Positions 62,601-64,000 of a stretch of DNA of 64,000 nt are shown here, piece by piece. The notes beneath the pieces were generated by a model, which was not told the DNA's origin, ran no database searches, and was given only the letters and a program-made list of their open reading frames with translations. A program made the position numbers and the translations under genes. The stretch lies in the NCBI GenBank assembly GCA_013398615.1, contig VZSR01003807.1:39299288-39363287 (forward strand), in the 5' to 3' direction. This DNA is from Brachypodius melanocephalos. Lineage: Eukaryota; Chordata; Aves; Passeriformes; Pycnonotidae. Every line of letters begins with the position of its first letter. Positions within the stretch are counted from its first letter, which is position 1.

Positions 62601-64000
62601 AGCACTTTCTGGGTCTGGGACAAAACCTCAGGAGGCAGATGGGGAGAGAAAAAGGTTTAGGTTAGCATTGAAATGAAAATGAATAGAAGGGATAGAAGAT
62701 GCAGAAAATTGGTACTGAAGCAGGGAATTTAAGGATAATTAAACAATCCATTTTGTCTGTCTTAGCTTCATTGGAGACATTTTATTCCATTTGAAACAGT
62801 ACAGATAATTTTACTGCAATTTATTTTATTATTTTAAAATTTTCTTGTTATGCTATTTTAAAAAGCAAAGTCAATGTAGAAATAAAAGAGTGATTTCCTA
62901 TATATATATATATATATATATAAATTCTTATGACATTTTTTAGGCTAAATATTTATCTCAAGTTGTGGGCAAAATTTATTTTGAAATAACAAATTTTTCT
63001 GACAGCATTTGTATATGCATGCACACATGGCAGTGAGAATATAAAGACTGGATAATGCCTTTTAAGATTTTTGTTTCTGCTTTTAATTGTGCCATTTAAA
63101 TAGAAGCATAAGGCCTATTCAGCTGCAGTTCAGTGACTTCTGTTCAAAACCAAGGCCTTTTCACAGGTTGTCTCATGCTCAGAAGAAGGAAGCATGTGCT
63201 AGCAAAGCTTTCTGCAGAGAGACTTCCTCTGTTCAGCACCAAGAACTGCAGAGTTAGCATCTATAGCCTTTCCCACCTCCAAGGGGAAGAGTCCCAGGAG
63301 GACTATGAATGAAAACGCTCTGTAAAGTTTCCTTGCTCTTCAGTCAGTTTCAATTTACCTTGAAAGCCATAAAATACAATTCCGTTCATACATCTGGTGG
63401 CAAAGCTAGAGAAAGTGTGTGTTCCTCATTACTGTCTTATGGCCTAAACTTCCTCCTTATTTAGTCTACATATATTATTCCTGTTTATTTCCTCATCAAT
63501 CTCCAGTGGCCTTCCTTTTTAGCAGCAGGATGCCTGCATGAAATATTTTTCTTCCTTCTCTGCTACATCCAAGGGTTTGGACACTGAAATTTAATTTTGT
63601 GTGCCAAGTTGATTTTTTTCCTCAATGTTTCTTTCATTCATAAACCTTTGGTTATCTGTTTTTAAGGGAAAAACCCTCAAACAAACCTCAAGGAGGAAAA
63701 ATATACTTCCAATAAATAATCTGGCACTGCTGCTGTAAGACAAAGTTAATCCTCACAGCCATTATTATGTCTTCAGATTTTTGTCTGTGACATTTATTGA
63801 CTTCTCATGAAAGGCAGGGGGGATTTCTTTCCCCAGCAGACATTTCCCAACTTGCTTTACAGGCCTCTGAGTTTTGGCAATAATCCACAAAAGGATGTTT
63901 GCTGTCACAAAGACCACATCAGGATTTTTAGCTTAGGATTTCTAGCAAGAAATCATTGTGTGCATGGAAGTGCTAGCAAAGAAGTGGCAAAGATTTTGGC
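56681..64000. other. Intergenic DNA, no gene recognised
   Basis: AT-rich sequence to the end of the window. The longest open frames (59078-59425 plus, 62071-62424 plus, 59680-59997 minus) are under 120 codons with no recognisable domain or splice context. The tract at 62899-62922 is the only clear tandem repeat. I see no RNA gene or further transposon terminus. Confidence 0.5.
62899..62922. repeat. (TA)12 microsatellite
   Basis: Twelve uninterrupted TA units between CC and AAATTC. It lies in a strongly AT-rich stretch (about 62.8-63.0 kb). Confidence 0.95.

Noticed and set aside
1..64000. CRISPR array, integron, toxin-antitoxin or defence cluster
   Set aside because: No regularly spaced repeats or prokaryotic operon structure. 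Splice sites, CR1 and LTR elements show that this is animal nuclear DNA.

Overview
This is vertebrate nuclear DNA, almost certainly from a bird and probably a songbird. The CR1 LINE fragments are avian in type, including one that ends in the ATTCTATG tandem octamer typical of CR1. Two solo LTRs look, from memory, like families common in passerine genomes. The one recognisable gene has a vertebrate exon-intron structure. No bacterial, phage or plasmid signature is present.

The only confident protein-coding gene is TENT5A (formerly FAM46A), a non-canonical cytoplasmic poly(A) polymerase, on the + strand at about 47.87-54.63 kb. The sequence supports a GC-rich promoter with a TATA box at 47839-47846, a probable short intron in the 5' leader (48126-48232), coding exon A (48318-48740), a 1,001-bp phase-0 intron, coding exon B (49742-50521), and a 4.1-kb 3'UTR ending near a strong poly(A) signal at 54602-54607. 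The predicted protein is 400 aa. It is almost identical to mammalian TENT5A through the catalytic core but has a short N-terminus without the glycine-rich repeat of the human protein. A 100-N assembly gap (46552-46651) sits at the edge of the CpG island, so upstream promoter sequence may be missing.

Region by region: 1-46.5 kb is AT-rich intergenic DNA. It carries four recognisable CR1 or pseudogene-type remnants (2.8, 15.2-15.8, 15.8-16.0 and 16.85-17.44 kb), two minus-strand solo LTRs (23.2-23.7 and 31.9-32.3 kb), microsatellites and homopolymer runs. A possible regulatory block dense in homeodomain-type ATTA cores lies at 45.0-45.4 kb, followed by a recursive-splice-like motif at 45.44-45.47 kb. 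The CpG island and TENT5A occupy 46.65-54.63 kb. From 54.66 kb to the end the DNA is intergenic again, with one CR1 fragment at 56.4 kb and a (TA)12 tract at 62.9 kb. In mammals this locus is known as a gene-poor interval around TENT5A, which fits.

I found no gene cluster, CRISPR array, integron or other multi-gene system. The most useful leads are a frameshifted coding-like block at 15.2-15.8 kb whose parent I cannot name, a possible second octamer-plus-TATA promoter at 47.07-47.10 kb, the 22-bp triple repeat in the TENT5A leader, a Pumilio-type site overlapping the terminal poly(A) signal, and the fused acceptor/donor motif at 45.47 kb.
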